The notes below the pieces were generated by a model. It saw nothing but the letters and a program-made list of their open reading frames with translations. It did not search any database and was not told where the DNA came from. From NCBI GenBank assembly GCA_018881555.1, contig JACAXG010000018.1:248001-312000 (forward strand): a stretch of 64,000 bases of DNA. The letters are read 5' to 3'. The position numbers and the translations under genes are program-made. This document shows, one piece after another, positions 12,201 through 27,200 of this stretch. The DNA comes from Amblyornis subalaris (lineage: Eukaryota > Chordata > Aves > Passeriformes > Ptilonorhynchidae). How positions within the stretch are numbered: the stretch's first letter is position 1; every line of letters starts with the position of its first letter.

Positions 12201-15200
12201 AGGAAGTTTAGTATAAAGTCACTAATTCCCATGCAGTTTTTTCATTCCCATCCAGTTCTTCTGACATTCTCCAGGTAATGATTCCAAACNATTTGAAGAA
12301 ATGTTTTTATAAGGCGAACGACTCTTTTATTATTCAAGACTAAGAGGCACATCCAGATTAAAAAATTTAACAGCAGTACTGAGAGCATCTGCTAGTTTTG
12401 CTCAGTATCAGATTTTAATAGGACCTGGGGAGGTAAATAGGCATTATAGATAAGCTTTATACTCATATCTATTTGTATATCTTATTTCTTGTTTAGGTTC
12501 ACATCTACTCTGCTAATGAAAGGCTATAGGGAACATGCCATCTAGCCTCACTTCAAATATTTACTTACTCTTTTACTTTAAAATACCTCCCATTTTAATC
12601 AAGTTTTATAAAAATACTGTTATAATGAAGCTTTTTAATAAAATAAGGCAAAGATTCATTAAGCCTCAAGGGCTGTGATTTCCATGTTTGCTAATTCTTT
12701 TGTTATTTGTTAGCACTGTAATAAAAGCACCAAGGAAAATTACTAAAGTGATAAAATATTAATGACTCAGACTTTCAAATTTAAAAAAAATTGTGTTGAA
12801 TAGTTCATTCTGAGGGTGTCTGCCAGGTCTGGGCTGCGTCTCATATAGGGTATGGTATTAAACAAATATTAAGTTGGAGTTTACGATGGTGTGATTTAGT
12901 AGACCCAGTAGANAGACAAGTTAAGATAGAATTATAGATAGGATAGATGTGGGTGCNGCAATCATATTATCATGGGTAGCCTCTTAGATCTTTGGTAAGA
13001 TAGAAATTACCTTGTTTTAGGAGTGTTTGTCAAGTGTTTCATTTTCTGTGATGTGATAGTATCCTGGCATTTCCAAAGCAGCAGTGACCAAGTTAAATGG
13101 GAAAATCCATACCATCCTGCTAAAGGCTGTTCTTTGTACAAGATTACTCACATGTGAGAAGAAGCATAACTTGTGTCTTTGTTCGTTACTGGTTTGTCTT
13201 GATGAAAGGAAGTAAGCTTCCAGTCTGAGCCATAGATGTAAAAACATGACTTTTGTTCTATGCCTGCTTCATTGTGTATCTATCTTGTTTTACCCCTAAT
13301 CAAAATTCTCCTGATTGCTGTCTTGCTATGGGTGCAGCCCATGCAGTCTTCCATGCTGGCACAGCTAGCAGTTACAAGTATACTCTTTTCCCCCATTAAT
13401 TTTCATCTATTTGTTTAATTAATTTGTCAGAATTTATCACATCTTCAGCTTAGAATGGGGTATGTGGTTCTGTGGCTCAGTGTTTCTGATTCCTGTGGCA
13501 CTGCAGTATCCTGGGAATTTTGAAAAAGCTCAAGTCTGGATATATCACTTCTGTACTTCTATTTTCTCAGTAGAACATACTGAGAACATAGAGTTATATC
13601 ATTTATTGGGAATACCTATTAATGGGAAGGGCTAAGACAGAACATTTGGTGAAAATATTACAAACATTGAGTAACTTGGCAATAGGAGTTATTTGTTTGT
13701 TAGATCAAATGCATCTGCTAGGATATAAATATGTTCAAAGCTGCGCTGAGTAATCTGAGGGACTCGCATTTGAACATAGCTGTGGGGTTTCACGTTTCAG
13801 AATGGGAGTCATTTGCGGGAAGCTCATTTGTAAGATTTCCGAGTCCCAGATTTTTGCCAGGCAGTAGCAATTCGTGGTATTTGTGGTGTCATGGGTGCTG
13901 GGGATTAGTGTAGGGGCTCTTATTCATCAGGCGCTCTCAGCAACATGTCCAGCGCTTCCTGAGTCCTTCAGGAGTTTGCAATCCCAGATCGTATTAACTC
14001 AGTATAATAGGAAAAACTGCTTCTGATATAATGCTCACCAAGTCAAGGTTGGAGAGTGTGGTACGTTTAGGGCTGCCTTACCCATGTCATGTTAGCTTAT
14101 TATTTTTATTTCACTGAAATTATGATGATGAAGATAATAATGATCACTTTTGCCGGTGTGAAAGTAATTTAATGTAGTGGCAAATGGTTCTAATGATGTA
14201 GTTTTGAGATTTTAAAACCCAAACTTTAAAAATAATTAATCACTAACTTTCTAAAAGCAACTCAATAATCAAAGCATGAACAAATTTGAGTCAGTTAGTG
14301 AACTTGCACTATCACAAAGTAATGGTTAATTTTCCTTGTGTTCTAATCATGTTCTTGTTGCAACCTTTCTTTGCATTCATCAAGAACTTTCTGCAGCCCC
14401 TCATGTCCTGGTCATATACCCATTACATCAGCATTTTAGCAAAACCTTTATTTCATGTCATATATTTCAACCAGAGTCTGATGAATCTCTTTTTAAGAGT
14501 ATCTTTCATGAATTTACTGAATATGTAATATTAGTAAAGCATGGCAAAAGGGACAGGGAAGAATCATGGTTATGAATATTGGTAAAGGAATATTTTGATA
14601 ACATTTCAATAAAAGGTAGCTAACTGTCCACCACAGGAAGCCAACCATCTGTTATTTCTGTTTTCCAATTTATTTTCTCCTTATTTGCATCCTTCTAGTC
14701 CACAGAATGAGAAGTTATACTAGAAAGCTAAGTGCTCCTTAGAGGATAGGATTTTCAAATCTGTATAAGCTTTGCAGGCAGTGAAGATACTATTCATATA
14801 AAGAAGTTTTGAACATATATAATTTCAGCCCACATTAGATAATGGCACAGAATTATTATTGTTTCAAAATGCCTGTAACTCTTTTTAATTACTCAAGCTC
14901 TTTTCTTGGGGGAAGGTTTTTCACCCTGCAAAAAAAAAGTCAGTGCAAGAATGCCTTTATGCAGGGGCCTTCCAGTCTGTGTCATGCTCTTTCCCTTGAG
15001 GACACAGCAGGGATACAGCAGCACACTGGAGTAGCTAGTGGGCGTTTCAGTGCACTAGGGCGATGTGATGCCTGCATGGAGACCCAGAGAGAGTTGTTGC
15101 ATAAAATTCATCACTGCCACGGTGGTGTTATTCCACCTCCCACTTTCTGCAACTCATTAACACGAGACCATCTGCCATATCTGTGAATAGAGCAGGAACT

Positions 15201-18200
15201 TAATTTGCAAACCTGGAACTGGCACCCAAAGCATCACAAAAAAAAACCAGAAAATATTTAGTGTTGTTGCTTTGCATGTTGGTTTTTTTTGGGTTGTGGG
15301 GGTTTTTTAATTTTATTTTATTATTTTTAAAAAACTTGTTTTAGTTAATCTGGCAAATGACAGCAGTGTTTTATCACAAACACTTAAGATGCTATTAGGT
15401 TGAAAATGGGTTAAAGCACATTACTCTGTTTCTTAAATTTCTTTAGCATATTTGTAAATTTTAAATAACCAGATTGAGTCCTTAAAACAAGAAATCAGGG
15501 TAAACAAGACTTTTCNACTTTTCCTGGGGATTATTTTGGTAGCTCAAAATGGCCACGTACATAATGCTATGAGGATCTTGCTCACCTCTAAGACTATGGG
15601 AGAGCTTTTATAGAACAGTAACACTGTCTCTAAGCTATTGGAAAACTATGCTTTCCAAAAGGAAAATGGAAATACACTTGCTAGTGAAAAATTACTGGAT
15701 GNGTAGTTCCCATTTATTATATGAGTAAAGTTACATAGTGCACAGGAAACTCCACAAACTCTCCTTGATTTTAATTAGTACACTTGAGTCTCTAATGTTT
15801 TGTCAATCTCAGAAGAGCATTCTGAACCTCTAAGGGTTTTCCTGCACTGAAGTGTTTACTCCACGAATTAATTTATGGGCATCATGGCCAGTGCAGCCTG
15901 AGAGCTTGTGTAGATGCACTGAACTCTGTATCCTTTATAGCTTTATCAGTGCTACATATCCATGGTGAAGTGTTACAGGATATGATGTATCCCCACAGTT
16001 CCCCATATCTTTTCCGCTCTGGAAAGTTTCTGGTTTTCTTCCATCAGACCTGTCTGGCTTCCTGCATTTCCTGGTTGGGAGCTGAGGAAGTGGCCAGCAG
16101 GTCTGTCCAAGACTTTTCTGGGGCTGCACACTGCTTTTGTTTGCCCTGGATAGTAACAAAATGAGGTGTCATTCAAGTCCTTGAGATTATAGCTGTTATT
16201 TCAGATATTATTGCTGTCACTGCCAGTGACTGACAGGCTTGAGTATTCTTGATTTCACAGATGTGCTTGGACAAACTTTAGATATGGTCACTNCTGCCTA
16301 GAAGAGTGATTTGATTGTATGGTTTATATACCATTGCAAGATTCCTTCTGTCTTATTGCTGCTCAGTTATAGACAGAAGTTTCAGGGTGAGTGGACTAAG
16401 AGATTATATTCCCATGCCAATTTTGCATGGACAGCAAACTTCAAGCTGGGTAAAACTTCCCCAAAAGCTTTGTAAAAAGCTGATCTGGATTTACTGCACC
16501 AGACCATGCAACAGAAGGAGTATCACAGTCACAGTCATCTTCTGGAAATGAGCTTAGACTGCTTCAGATTAATTGCAGTTCAGTTTGAACTTAAGTCAAA
16601 GCTGTAGTGGTGGAAGTTTGCCAGGTGGTTGTGATTCCTTCTCACAGGCATAGTGGCCAGGAGAAATGTTCCACATACAATCATGGGCTTTTGGAGAATA
16701 GGATCCAAGACTTCATCAATGGTCTATGAAGACATACAATTTAGCTGCCAAAAGAGAATAATATCAGCAGTGTACTACGTGCCATNCTTGGGATCTTAGT
16801 CAGCCAACAGCATCTATCTCATGGATGGAGGAGAGTGCCAGAAATAGACATAAAGCCACAGTGCTGAGGAATAAAAATTTTATTTAGCTTGCATCAGCAG
16901 CAAATGGGAGGGAAAAATACAGACTTCATATGTGCAGTTGCATGCAAGCAAACCACTTGATTGTCTGGCAGGCTGAAAGCAGAACAGCACTGTTGGGATG
17001 AGAAGACCAGCTCCTGCTGCAGCCTGCTGTAGTGTACAGCAGCACAGTGAGCATAGCATCCCCCAAGCATCTCAGGACACAGCTGGTTTTTAGGCCCAGC
17101 ACGCAGCCAAATAATTAATCTACTTTCAGTAGGCTCATTTGCCAGCACAGAAAATAGATGCATTTTATGTTTGTACAGTGCAAATGGAATACTGATGGCA
17201 TACGATAGTGGAATAACAACATGCTTAAAGTGCATTGATTAATTGATTTGCTGCTATTTATTTTTATAAAATCATAGAATAATTTGTGTTGGAAGGGACA
17301 TTCAAAGGTCATCTAGTCCAACCCCTGTGGAATGAGCAGTGACATCTTCAACTAAATCAGGTTGCTCAGGGCCCTGCCCAACCTGACTTTAAATGTTTCT
17401 GGAGATGGGGTATCTACCACATTTCTGGATAACCTGTTACACTGTCTCACCGGAATCACTGTAAAAAATTTCTTCCACATATCTTGTCTAAATTGCACCT
17501 CTTTTAGTTTAAAACCATTACCATTACCCACTGCATAAATTCCAGCGCTTCAGGTGCTGTTACGGACACCATGCTGGGGAAAAAAGCAGTCTGTTTCTAA
17601 ACTAGTAGAGAAACCCCTCAGGTCTATGAAGTATTTTGGTGTCAGACCACTGCAAACCATCTTGAAGAGTGAAATGATCCAGTTGTCAGAGAAGCCACCA
17701 TGAGATACCCTCCTTAAAAATGGTGTGGATATCGTCCCTCTCAAATCCCATTGCACATCCAGGTACTGGCTTGCTACTAAATGCCATAAGAAGAAGAGAC
17801 AAACACTTACTTATTCACTACTTAAAATTACTCCTAAAGTTTGTAACAGCTCAGGAAAAGGCATTGCCTTGTTATGCAATACCAAGGCAAGCAGCTGAGT
17901 TACTCTGTTAGTCTCTTCATTAATATAATTGCTATGTTTGCAGTGCTTTTCTTGTTTCACCAAGACAAACTCCAGAAATTGTTGAAAACTCTTTCTAGCT
18001 TATAAATAACCCTACCTCCAGATACTCATTTTGGAAGACAAGTGCTGGATGGGAGTGGATCTGTGACATAGTGCTGATTTCCTATCCTGGGAGAGTAATG
18101 TCGGGTAGCTGCCTTCAAGCATTCTCCATAGACTTCCTCCAGCTTTCCTTTCCTGGTTTCTTGGGTGTGCAGGCTCCTCTCAGATGGGCAGAGTCTCTGT

Positions 18201-21200
18201 CCATGTAAGTGGCAGGCAAGGGGCACAGCATCTCGCCTGAGGGAAGGCCAGTAGGTCTCTCTTCACAGCTACTCATCTCAGCTTTAAACTGGGACTATTT
18301 TATTATCCAAGACAGTATTTGACTGGAATCCCTGTGTTCTTCTCCGGTCAGCTGGGTGTCAGGCTNAGTTGTATCAGATGGTTCAAAGAGTGTAGGAGCA
18401 GGCAAGGGTTCCTGACTCAAATTATGGCTTGTTAAACAGAGCTGGTGGTTGAATTATGTTCATTCAGCCACTCTTTGTATCTAGGGAGGCTGAAATGATG
18501 GTGATGCAGAAAGGGGTCTGAGGAGAGGATGCCAAACTAACTTTTATTTTGAGGTCCCAATAACTTGTTTTTCTGTCTCTCTTTGGGTGAGCAGTTTCAC
18601 TGTGGGGTTTCCTGAGAAGCCAGGATTAAATTCATAAATGCAAACTGCTTTGGAGTAGTACACAACTTTGGAGTAGTTGTAACATTAGTGACAGCACAGA
18701 GAAATGCAAATACCTTCAGGGTGAGACAGAGTGTCACCAAAGGCCAGTGGTAGAACTGCTGCTGACCCCACATGCCCCAGACCTTGCACCAAGGCCCTGT
18801 TAGCATCAGTGAGACAGAGCCTGCCTGGCTTCCATTTAGACACTAAATACAGACACTAAATATGTTTTGCTTGTGCAAAACGTAAGAAACGTATGTAGGG
18901 ACATAACCCCTCCCTTCTTGCTTCAGAAACCTGGTTATGTCCTTTTAACTTTCTTCTCTTATGATCCACTTTGCAAGTTTAAACACTGTATGATTCAATT
19001 GAGAACTGCTCTAGGGCATCACTAGTACCAGCTCGGTGTGCTGTTCAGCATCATCTTAAATCCATAGCTGATCTCTGCTTCTGTCACACCAGTATGTAGC
19101 TTAAATATATAGGCTGAAAGAAACTCTTGATACTCAGCAAGTCGTGCCAGATTTTTGGAAAGTCTGTTCAAAAAGCACATCCTTAGTAAAAGTGAGAGCA
19201 AAGGTGAGAAAAAGAAGTGTTAAAGCAAATGTGTTAAGCCTGTGAGACAGAGAACATGAACAATGCATTGCAATATAAATCACATAATTCATGTTGTCCA
19301 TGGCACATGCAATATAANTGGAATTATTTTGTATGATAAAAAAGATTAATTAACCCATAGCTCTTCAGTTCTTGACCGTGCACTAATACAGTTTCAGCAT
19401 GATTGTTGCTTTCTGTCACTTTGCAATCAGGGCCATCTCCAGGGAGAATGATGAGAAATGCCCATGTAGGGCTTAAAAAAGACCTTGAGCCCAGGCCTCG
19501 TTGGTACACCTAAGAAAGATGATTAAAAAAGGGAGGGTGATTGATTGTGTTTTTACTGAATAATCGGGATCCTATGCTTTCTTGGGGTTTCTGTGCTGTA
19601 TGTGTTACTTTGTTTCTTGAGCACGTCTGTTGGACTCATTTCTCATAGTTTAGGTGCAAGATGACTGACTCTGACATTGCAGACAGGCTTGGGTGTGAGT
19701 CAGTAGGCTTTATGTTTAGAAACCAAAGTGTCTATGGGCTCTCAGGTACCTAAGCATACATNTCAATCTTGAATTTTAAAACTGTGGATACTTCTGCTAT
19801 TTTGGGACCAAGGCACAGAGCAACTCTGCAGTGTTTTGTTCAACCCAAATTTAATAAACAGCATTCCCACTCCTCTTGTGCGTGCTGTATGTGAGTAGTG
19901 ACACTGCCGTGGTTCAGCATCATTGACTGTAAACACTGTTTGCTGATGGAAGCACATTCCCACATGAACGTCCTCAGGAGCAGAAGTACATAGTAACAAG
20001 CGTGATGCTGTGACTTGTGGTAAAGTAGTAGTCAACACAGCAACAGAATCACCGTTTTGAAGTCCAGTTCTCCTCATAAATGAAATCAAATCAAATCTGC
20101 TTTCAAAGATCCTGGTCAATGTGGATGAGGATCATCTTCTACATCTCTGCTATTTCTGTCTGACTTTACCAGACCATTGTATCTCTCCTTTCCCATCTTA
20201 CATATTCTCAAAATACCAGCCCAGCTCCATCCCTGGTGCAATGGAGAAAGCCCCTGAACAGTCTCACAAGTCTTTGATTAATCGACTTTAGCCCTTTCCT
20301 ACAGATTTGGCTTAAAAAAGAGAAATCAGCATGCAGGGTTAAAACTTTACTTTTGCCAGGAGCAGATGGTTCTGGAGATGCCTCCAATTCATAATTGGTG
20401 AGTGATGTTTATCAGGTAAACATAAGATCTGATTTTAAAAAGGGATCTTTTAAACTTGTGGGAGTTCACAGAGGTTACCATGTGCCTCAGAGCCCGTGTT
20501 TAGAGGAGTGTTTAAACCATTTTTGTGTCCAAGAGGAATATCAAACACTTGTAACCTGTCAGAGGTGTTTCTTTGTAACACTGGTGCTTTTGATTTTGAA
20601 GGCTTATATCCTTTATGCATTTCCTCTAACCTGTTAAATACGTTGGGTGTTGTATATGCCAATCCTGAACTCAACTCCTACAGATTTTAACTTTGTACTC
20701 ACAGCTGCTGCACTGAGTTTAATATTTTTACATGAAATAAATATTATTAGTGTATAAAACACATGACTGATGTAATTTACTCTAAAAGTAGTGTTTTTCA
20801 GATGCATAGCTGTTCTGTGATCATAAGCTCATATATTAAGCCCAGTGCTTAAATACTCCACTAGGAACCAGACAGATCACAGGTGAAAAATCGGCATCAT
20901 CTTACAGTGGGAGCTTTCTGCCTTCTGAGTCTGCCTTTTCTCTTTCTGCAGCTTGTGGATGTGACCTGGCTCAAGGAGGATTTTTTGTGAGACAGGGAGA
21001 CTACATCTGTACTTTGGACTACCAGAGACTCTATGGCACACGGTGCTTCAGTTGTGATGAATTCATTGAGGGAGAAGTGGTCTCAGCACTGGGCAAAACC
21101 TACCACCCAGACTGTTTTGTGTGTGCTGTCTGCAGGTATGTTTTCCACATATGTTTCATTTAAAAACTGGATTTTGAAAGACTGATGCCAGGCATTTAAA

Positions 21201-24200
21201 CCTATAGCCTATACATAAAAAAAACCCCAACCCCCCAAAAGTTCTGTTTTCTGTTATCCACTCCTTAAAAAATTGCAGAATTTAAAAGAAAAATCTGCAC
21301 ATTTTGAGTGCCTCCCTCTTTTCCAAATTTTTTTTCTGTTTTATGGGATCTTATGAATGAGGTTTTCAAAGTACTTTAGAAACTGCCATTGCTTCTACTG
21401 TCAGATATTTTGCCTCAAATGTTGCTTTATTTCTCTGATGTCTGCTGTTTTGTCATTTGTTGACTGAAGTTACAAAGGATTCCAATGCCACTGGCTGAGT
21501 CCCCAGCGAGCCAGCTGGATACCCTATTAATAGATTTGAACTGAAATTTTTTAGTCCTACTTCTCAGAAAATTCAATAGCCATTTAAAATAGGACAGAAA
21601 GGTTCTGGGCTCTCAAATACATGTGTGATTTCACTGAGGATCTCTATTAGACTTGGATGTGACAAATGACACAGGACACAGGCTTTTCCCCTACTAAAGC
21701 CCAGTGTAGTTCAGTGGGATCATTTCCCACGTGGGTCCCAGACTCAGGAGTACAGGGGATCAATGTCCATTTGACCTGCATCTTAGTCCTTTTGAGTGGA
21801 AATAGCACAAACAAATCTATTGAAGACTTCATGAAGGAGCTTGAAGCCCACTCAGCTTTCAGGGAACGCACTGTTGTAGCANTTTGGAGCAAATGGAAAT
21901 GCTGCAATAATTTCTCTGGCTAAACTTGAGCATTTAGCAGTGCAAGAAAAGTAACCCCACTCTCAAGGGGAAAGCCCAACGAGGCACACTGTAGANGCTC
22001 TGTGTGCTGGTGCCTTGTGCAGGTGACACTGCAGTCCAAAAGCAGAGTCTCCATCTGCCAGCCCAACCTGCCCAGCCCCTGGAGCTGCTGAGCTCAGATA
22101 CCCTCCTGTGCTGGTGTAGGAGCAGGACTTCAAATTCCAGGACATCTGTGGCTCGTGGCAGGATCTCAATTTAATAAAGCGATTGCATGAATAACAATAA
22201 TAGACATGTGAAAGGGAAGACTCTGAGATTGACAAGCCTTTATTATATTAAATTCTGTCTAAGTTTTGGTGTGTTTAAAAGGATGGTTTTTCCTTTTGGA
22301 TACTTTGAACAAACATGAAGAGTAAAGATAAGAAAAAATCCTAAGATCTTTTTCTTATTTTATTTTTTCTTTTAAGGGGAAGAAAAATTATTTCAAGTGG
22401 ATCTCATGAGTTAATTGGTGGCTGCACATGCTCTTGGCCTGCAGCCTGCCAGTATTACAGCTCTTCTACAGATGAGCACAGCTAATTCTCAGTACCTTTA
22501 TTCTTAGCACTACTACCTTCTGCAAAGGGAGGTACTTCTTCATTTCAGAGAAATCAAAAAGCTGGTTCATTCCATTTTTCCTGCTAAATGTGCTTGTATC
22601 CTCAATCACACCATTGGGGTTTGGCATTCAGGCATAACTTTTGTAACTGTGTGTTACTGTACTTAGCAACTCGGTACCTAACTTGGGTACCTAACTTTTC
22701 CAGGCCATTGGATATACCAACTCCTGCTGTATTTAGTCAGTCCTTCAGCTGATAGTTTGGAGCTTGGTGCTACAATTTATTTTGTCTCCCTGGAAATTTG
22801 GAATAATTTTCTTTATTACTAAAATATTTATTTTTAAGTACCTAACAATTCAGGTGAATTAAATTGCAGCACTGCAAAATTATTCATGCTACAAATATCA
22901 TTTGTGGTGGAGATGTGATAAAGCTTTTAAAAATGAAGTTCTTGATACTATAATGTATCATATAAAAAGAAAATCACAGATGTTCCCTAACCTTCTGTAT
23001 AACTAAATAGTTGTATTAAATGTTGTTTCACCATTTCTAATTGTTCACTAGAGAGATCCAGATTTGCTTCTGTTGCTTTCCTTAGAAGGACATAGAAGTT
23101 CATATTGTCTTCATCAGAGCCAGCTAATGCCCTGCTGACTAGCAGGATTCAATTAGTGTCTCCCAGGGGGGGTTGTAACACTGATTTGTGGTGCAGAGCA
23201 GCAGAAGAATCCTGTCATGTATTTATATGCTTTAAATCAGCTTCAATTACCCCTGTCATTGCAAGCCAGACATAACTTGTGTTTTTTATGGGGAAGAGTG
23301 TCCTATCTAAACATCATCAGCATTTATTTTATTGAGTGATATCCTCAGTAAAAATAAGGTGGGTAGACTATAAAGACATGCTGTTTAAGCCAAAAAAAGA
23401 AACTTGTTTGTTCGTTTAAAAAACAGTAATAATAAAAGGNGGAAAAAAACAGTGTAAAGCCCCTCTACCTCGACATTTTTGTTGTTGGGAAGAGTCAGGA
23501 GAACCATTTGTGTCCTCATTTCTTACAGATGGGCAGAAGCCTTAAATACTGGGCCAAAGCACACTGTCAGTAGCAGTTGGCTGATGATGCAAGCTGCATT
23601 TGGCATTACCTTTTACAGCCAGACTTTAATGTGGGTGCTGTGTTAGAAATCTGACTTCCAGAATGGTGTGAATTCGAGAGGTGGTGACTGCCTGCCAGTG
23701 GGGCTGATCCTGCTCTCATGGAAACCAAGCCAGGCTCTTACCATCTTCAGCAATGAAAATATTCTCAGCAGAAGGCTTTTTGTACTCATGACACATTTCT
23801 CCAGAATGCTGCAGGGTGGTTAAATTCTTTTAAATGAGCACTTTGGCAACCCCTATTTCTGTAGCTGCTGAAGTAACACTTTTAAACTGTTTCTACATTG
23901 AATAGTAAACTAGTGGCAGTAGCAACTTCTTTTTTTTTTTTTTTCCTTATTTTCAGGGAAGATAAGATTTGAATAGAAACATGTGGGAAGTGTATGGTAG
24001 CATCAGTGAGAAAATCTAGCTAGCAGGAGCCGTGGGAAAAAGTCAGTAATCCAAGCCCAGTTGACTCTGGGAGCTCCTGATATTACTACTGTTGGATGCC
24101 ACATGGCCCAGTGTCACAGGGAGCTGTATTCCTTGTATCCTCTGCACTGCCCTCCTCTGTGGAAAAGCTGGTGTGTCAGAAATCCAGCTCATCCCTGGGC

Positions 24201-27200
24201 ATCTCTTGGGAGTCAGATGCTGTTGCCCAGGGCTGCCACAAGCTAAAGTCTGAAAAAAATGAATTAGGATTCAGAGAAAAGCTATTAAAAGTACAAAATG
24301 ATGTGCCATCCTGTTTGATTGTTTCTCTCTATCTCGTGTTAACCAAGTGGCTTTTAAAAAAATTCAGGTTTTAATTGCATGTTTGGTCTGCTGGAGTGAA
24401 GATTGAGGGCTTAATCCCTTCTTCTTCCAGTGCTCTCCATAGTCTAGTGAAAATTGTTTTCTGTTGTGTTTTGTGATGATAATGCCTAAAACTAGGAACG
24501 AGTGGAAGAATAACAACATAGATTAAAAACTGTTGCAGACTAAATGCTTACTCTGAATTCCCAGGAAGTGGGTGAGCAATCTTCTTGGAGCCTCGTTAAT
24601 TGGAAGGGGCAGTGTCCTCCAGAGGGCTGCCAAAGACATTTCCTCCAAAAGCTTCATGTGTTTGTAAAAGTGAAATAGAAAGAGGGAGAAAATTGAGGCT
24701 AGCTGTAGCAATAGAAGCTGAGTTTTATTAAAATTTGCACATACTTCTTACATGGCTGTCAGAGACAGGACTGTGTGACTTATGTAGGATGGGAAAGGGC
24801 AGGACACTGGACTTTTCAAAAAGAAATGGGTTGTCATACCTGTGATAATANTCTGAAAATGGAATTTTCAGGAGACTTCTTAGTGTGTTAATAAATTATA
24901 TAGATTTATTAAGCATATTTAAGGTGTATGGTCTGCATAATGTTGCAATGTACATAGACTATGATTTCTGTTTCTGATGTGCTGTGTGTTCATTAGATAT
25001 CAAAGAACTGGGATTTGGTTTTATGGGTTAATATAATTAGTAAAGTCGGAGGGTGTTTTTATGCACCAATTGGAGAAGTGTATATAATAGCTACCCCTTT
25101 AGTTTTGGTATTCTTGTAGTTAAAAGCTGGAAAAAATTGTGACATGTAAATGATAAAGAGAGAAGGACAACTTGACTCTTAGCTGGGGCATAGATCAGCA
25201 CCTACACCCGGGTTAATAAGGAAACAGATTTGTGTTTGCTTTACAGAATTTGGATATCTAAATTTTTCTGAGTTCAAGAAGTTTTCTTTTAAAACAGCAT
25301 CTTGACAGAAGCTGAATACGTGCCATGTAGAGGTGAATAGTGTGTGGAGGGGAAAGAGGCAAATACTTACTCTTCAAGGGGTTGTGTGCCAAACACAGCT
25401 ATAAAACCTCTTTCAACCCATTTGTATTTTTACTGTCTCCAAGAAGGTAATTTACTGTGGCCAGGCAGCTGAATATAAAAAATCAGAAAGCTGAAATCCT
25501 TTTTTGTTTTTTTAACAAAGGATTTTGTAGTCCTACTGTCATCCATATAACACTGCTGCTTCTAGAAAGAAGCTGAGATTTTTTGTGTATGTATGTCTCA
25601 AAAAATTAGGGTAATACTAAAAATTAGAAGTTCAAATTCAGTTTGTTCTTAAACATAGCAATCATGTCAGACTTTTTGTATATGCTAAACCTTTTTATTT
25701 GCTCCCTTTTTTTAGTGCTGCTGAATTTTAAAGAGTTTGGTTCCCACTTAAGCAGTACCAGGTGCTTCTTAAGGCATTTCATGAAGNGGTCTTGTTCATC
25801 TGGATGTTGAGAACAAGATTTTGAAGTCAGACTGAGTGTTCTTGGCATTTCCTCAACCAAATACCTTTATCAATATATGGTTCTTCCTGAACAAAGGGGT
25901 GGTGNTGTGCCGCTCTTCAGGTTTAGGTCTGCTCCTTTTCAGGGGAAGGGTCTGGAGCACAAGTCCTTTGAGGAGCAGCTGAGGGTACTGGAGTTGTTTA
26001 GCCTGGAGAAAAGGAGGCTCGAGGGGCACTTACTGCTTTCTGCAACTGCCTCAAAGGAGGTTGTAGTGAGAGGGGGGGGTTGGTCTCTTCTCTCAGGCGG
26101 CCAACAATAGAAGGGGAAATGTCTTTAAGTTGCACCACGGGAGGTTTAGGTTGGATATTAGGATATCTCCACTGAAAGGTGGTTAAACACTAGGGAAGTG
26201 GTGGACTCACCATCCCTGGAAGCATTCAAAAGCCAAGCAGACATGGCACTACATGGTATGGTGTAGTGAGTGTGGTGGTATTCGGGCAAAGATTGGACTT
26301 GATGATCTTGGAGGTCTTTTCCAACCTTGATGGTTCTAGGATTATGTGGTTCTATATGGAGCATCCTTATAGCCCTAGAATAATGTAAGATGGAAGGGAT
26401 CTGTGGGTTCCCTGTGGTCCAGCCCCTGACTCAAAGCACGTCCAGTTTGAGCAGACTGATGATGGCATTCATTTAACGTATTTCTAAGGATGGAGATCCA
26501 ACAGACTCTCTGAACAGTGTGTTCCAGCATTTAACAAGCTCATGGTATTTTTTTTGCTTATATCGAGTTGACGNTTCCCGTATTCTAGCTTATGTCTGCT
26601 GCTTCTTGTCGCTTCACTCTTTACCTCATTTTGTATACATGTCATCAGGTAGTTTTAGATAGCANTGAGGTCTCCCCTGAGCATTTTAAAGCTGAACAAG
26701 TCCATTTCCTGCAGGCCCTGTCTGTGTGTCCTGTGCTCCAGCTCTGGACCTAGCCACCTTCCCTCATCTCCCTCCAGTAAACTTTGTCCTGGGGAGCCCA
26801 AGATGGTATTCGCTGCAGTCTCTTAAATGACAAACAGCAGGGAAGATCACATCTTGGACCTGCTGGCTACACTAATGCATCCCAGGATATGGTTGGCCTT
26901 CTTTGCCATGGGGACACTCTGCTGACTCATGTCCAACATGGTGTCCACCAGGACCCCTGCATCTTTTTATGCTTTCCAGCTGATTAACCCCTGTGGTGTA
27001 CTGGTGCTTGGGGTTGTTCCTCTCTGGTTGCAGGATTTAGCATTTGCCCTTGCTGAAATTTCTGTAGACAGTANATAGCACATAATGTCCACTTTGTATC
27101 ACCATTTTAATCCACTGGGTCACATTCATCCCTGTGGAGCACCTTGAGGGATGTGATTGTACCAGGTACAAGTCAGAGCAGAATTTGATCCTGTTGGTCC

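Larger units (their letters stand above)
9233..20951 (+). other. ABLIM2: ABLIM2 intron 2 (11.7 kb)
   Basis: This AT-rich intron splits LIM1 after its fifth zinc ligand. It holds two antisense CR1 pieces (11963-12122 and 17268-17545), a 13-base tandem duplication at 18838-18863 and a T-rich, low-complexity stretch near 15280-15345. The longest open frame of the window, 165 codons antisense at 9426-9923, lies here but resembles no family I know. No other gene, RNA gene or splice-bounded coding block was recognised. Confidence 0.85.

Noticed and set aside
25877..26110. Open frames over 25877-26364 as protein genes
   Set aside because: They lie in a CR1 LINE 3' region and follow the repeat, not a conserved protein.
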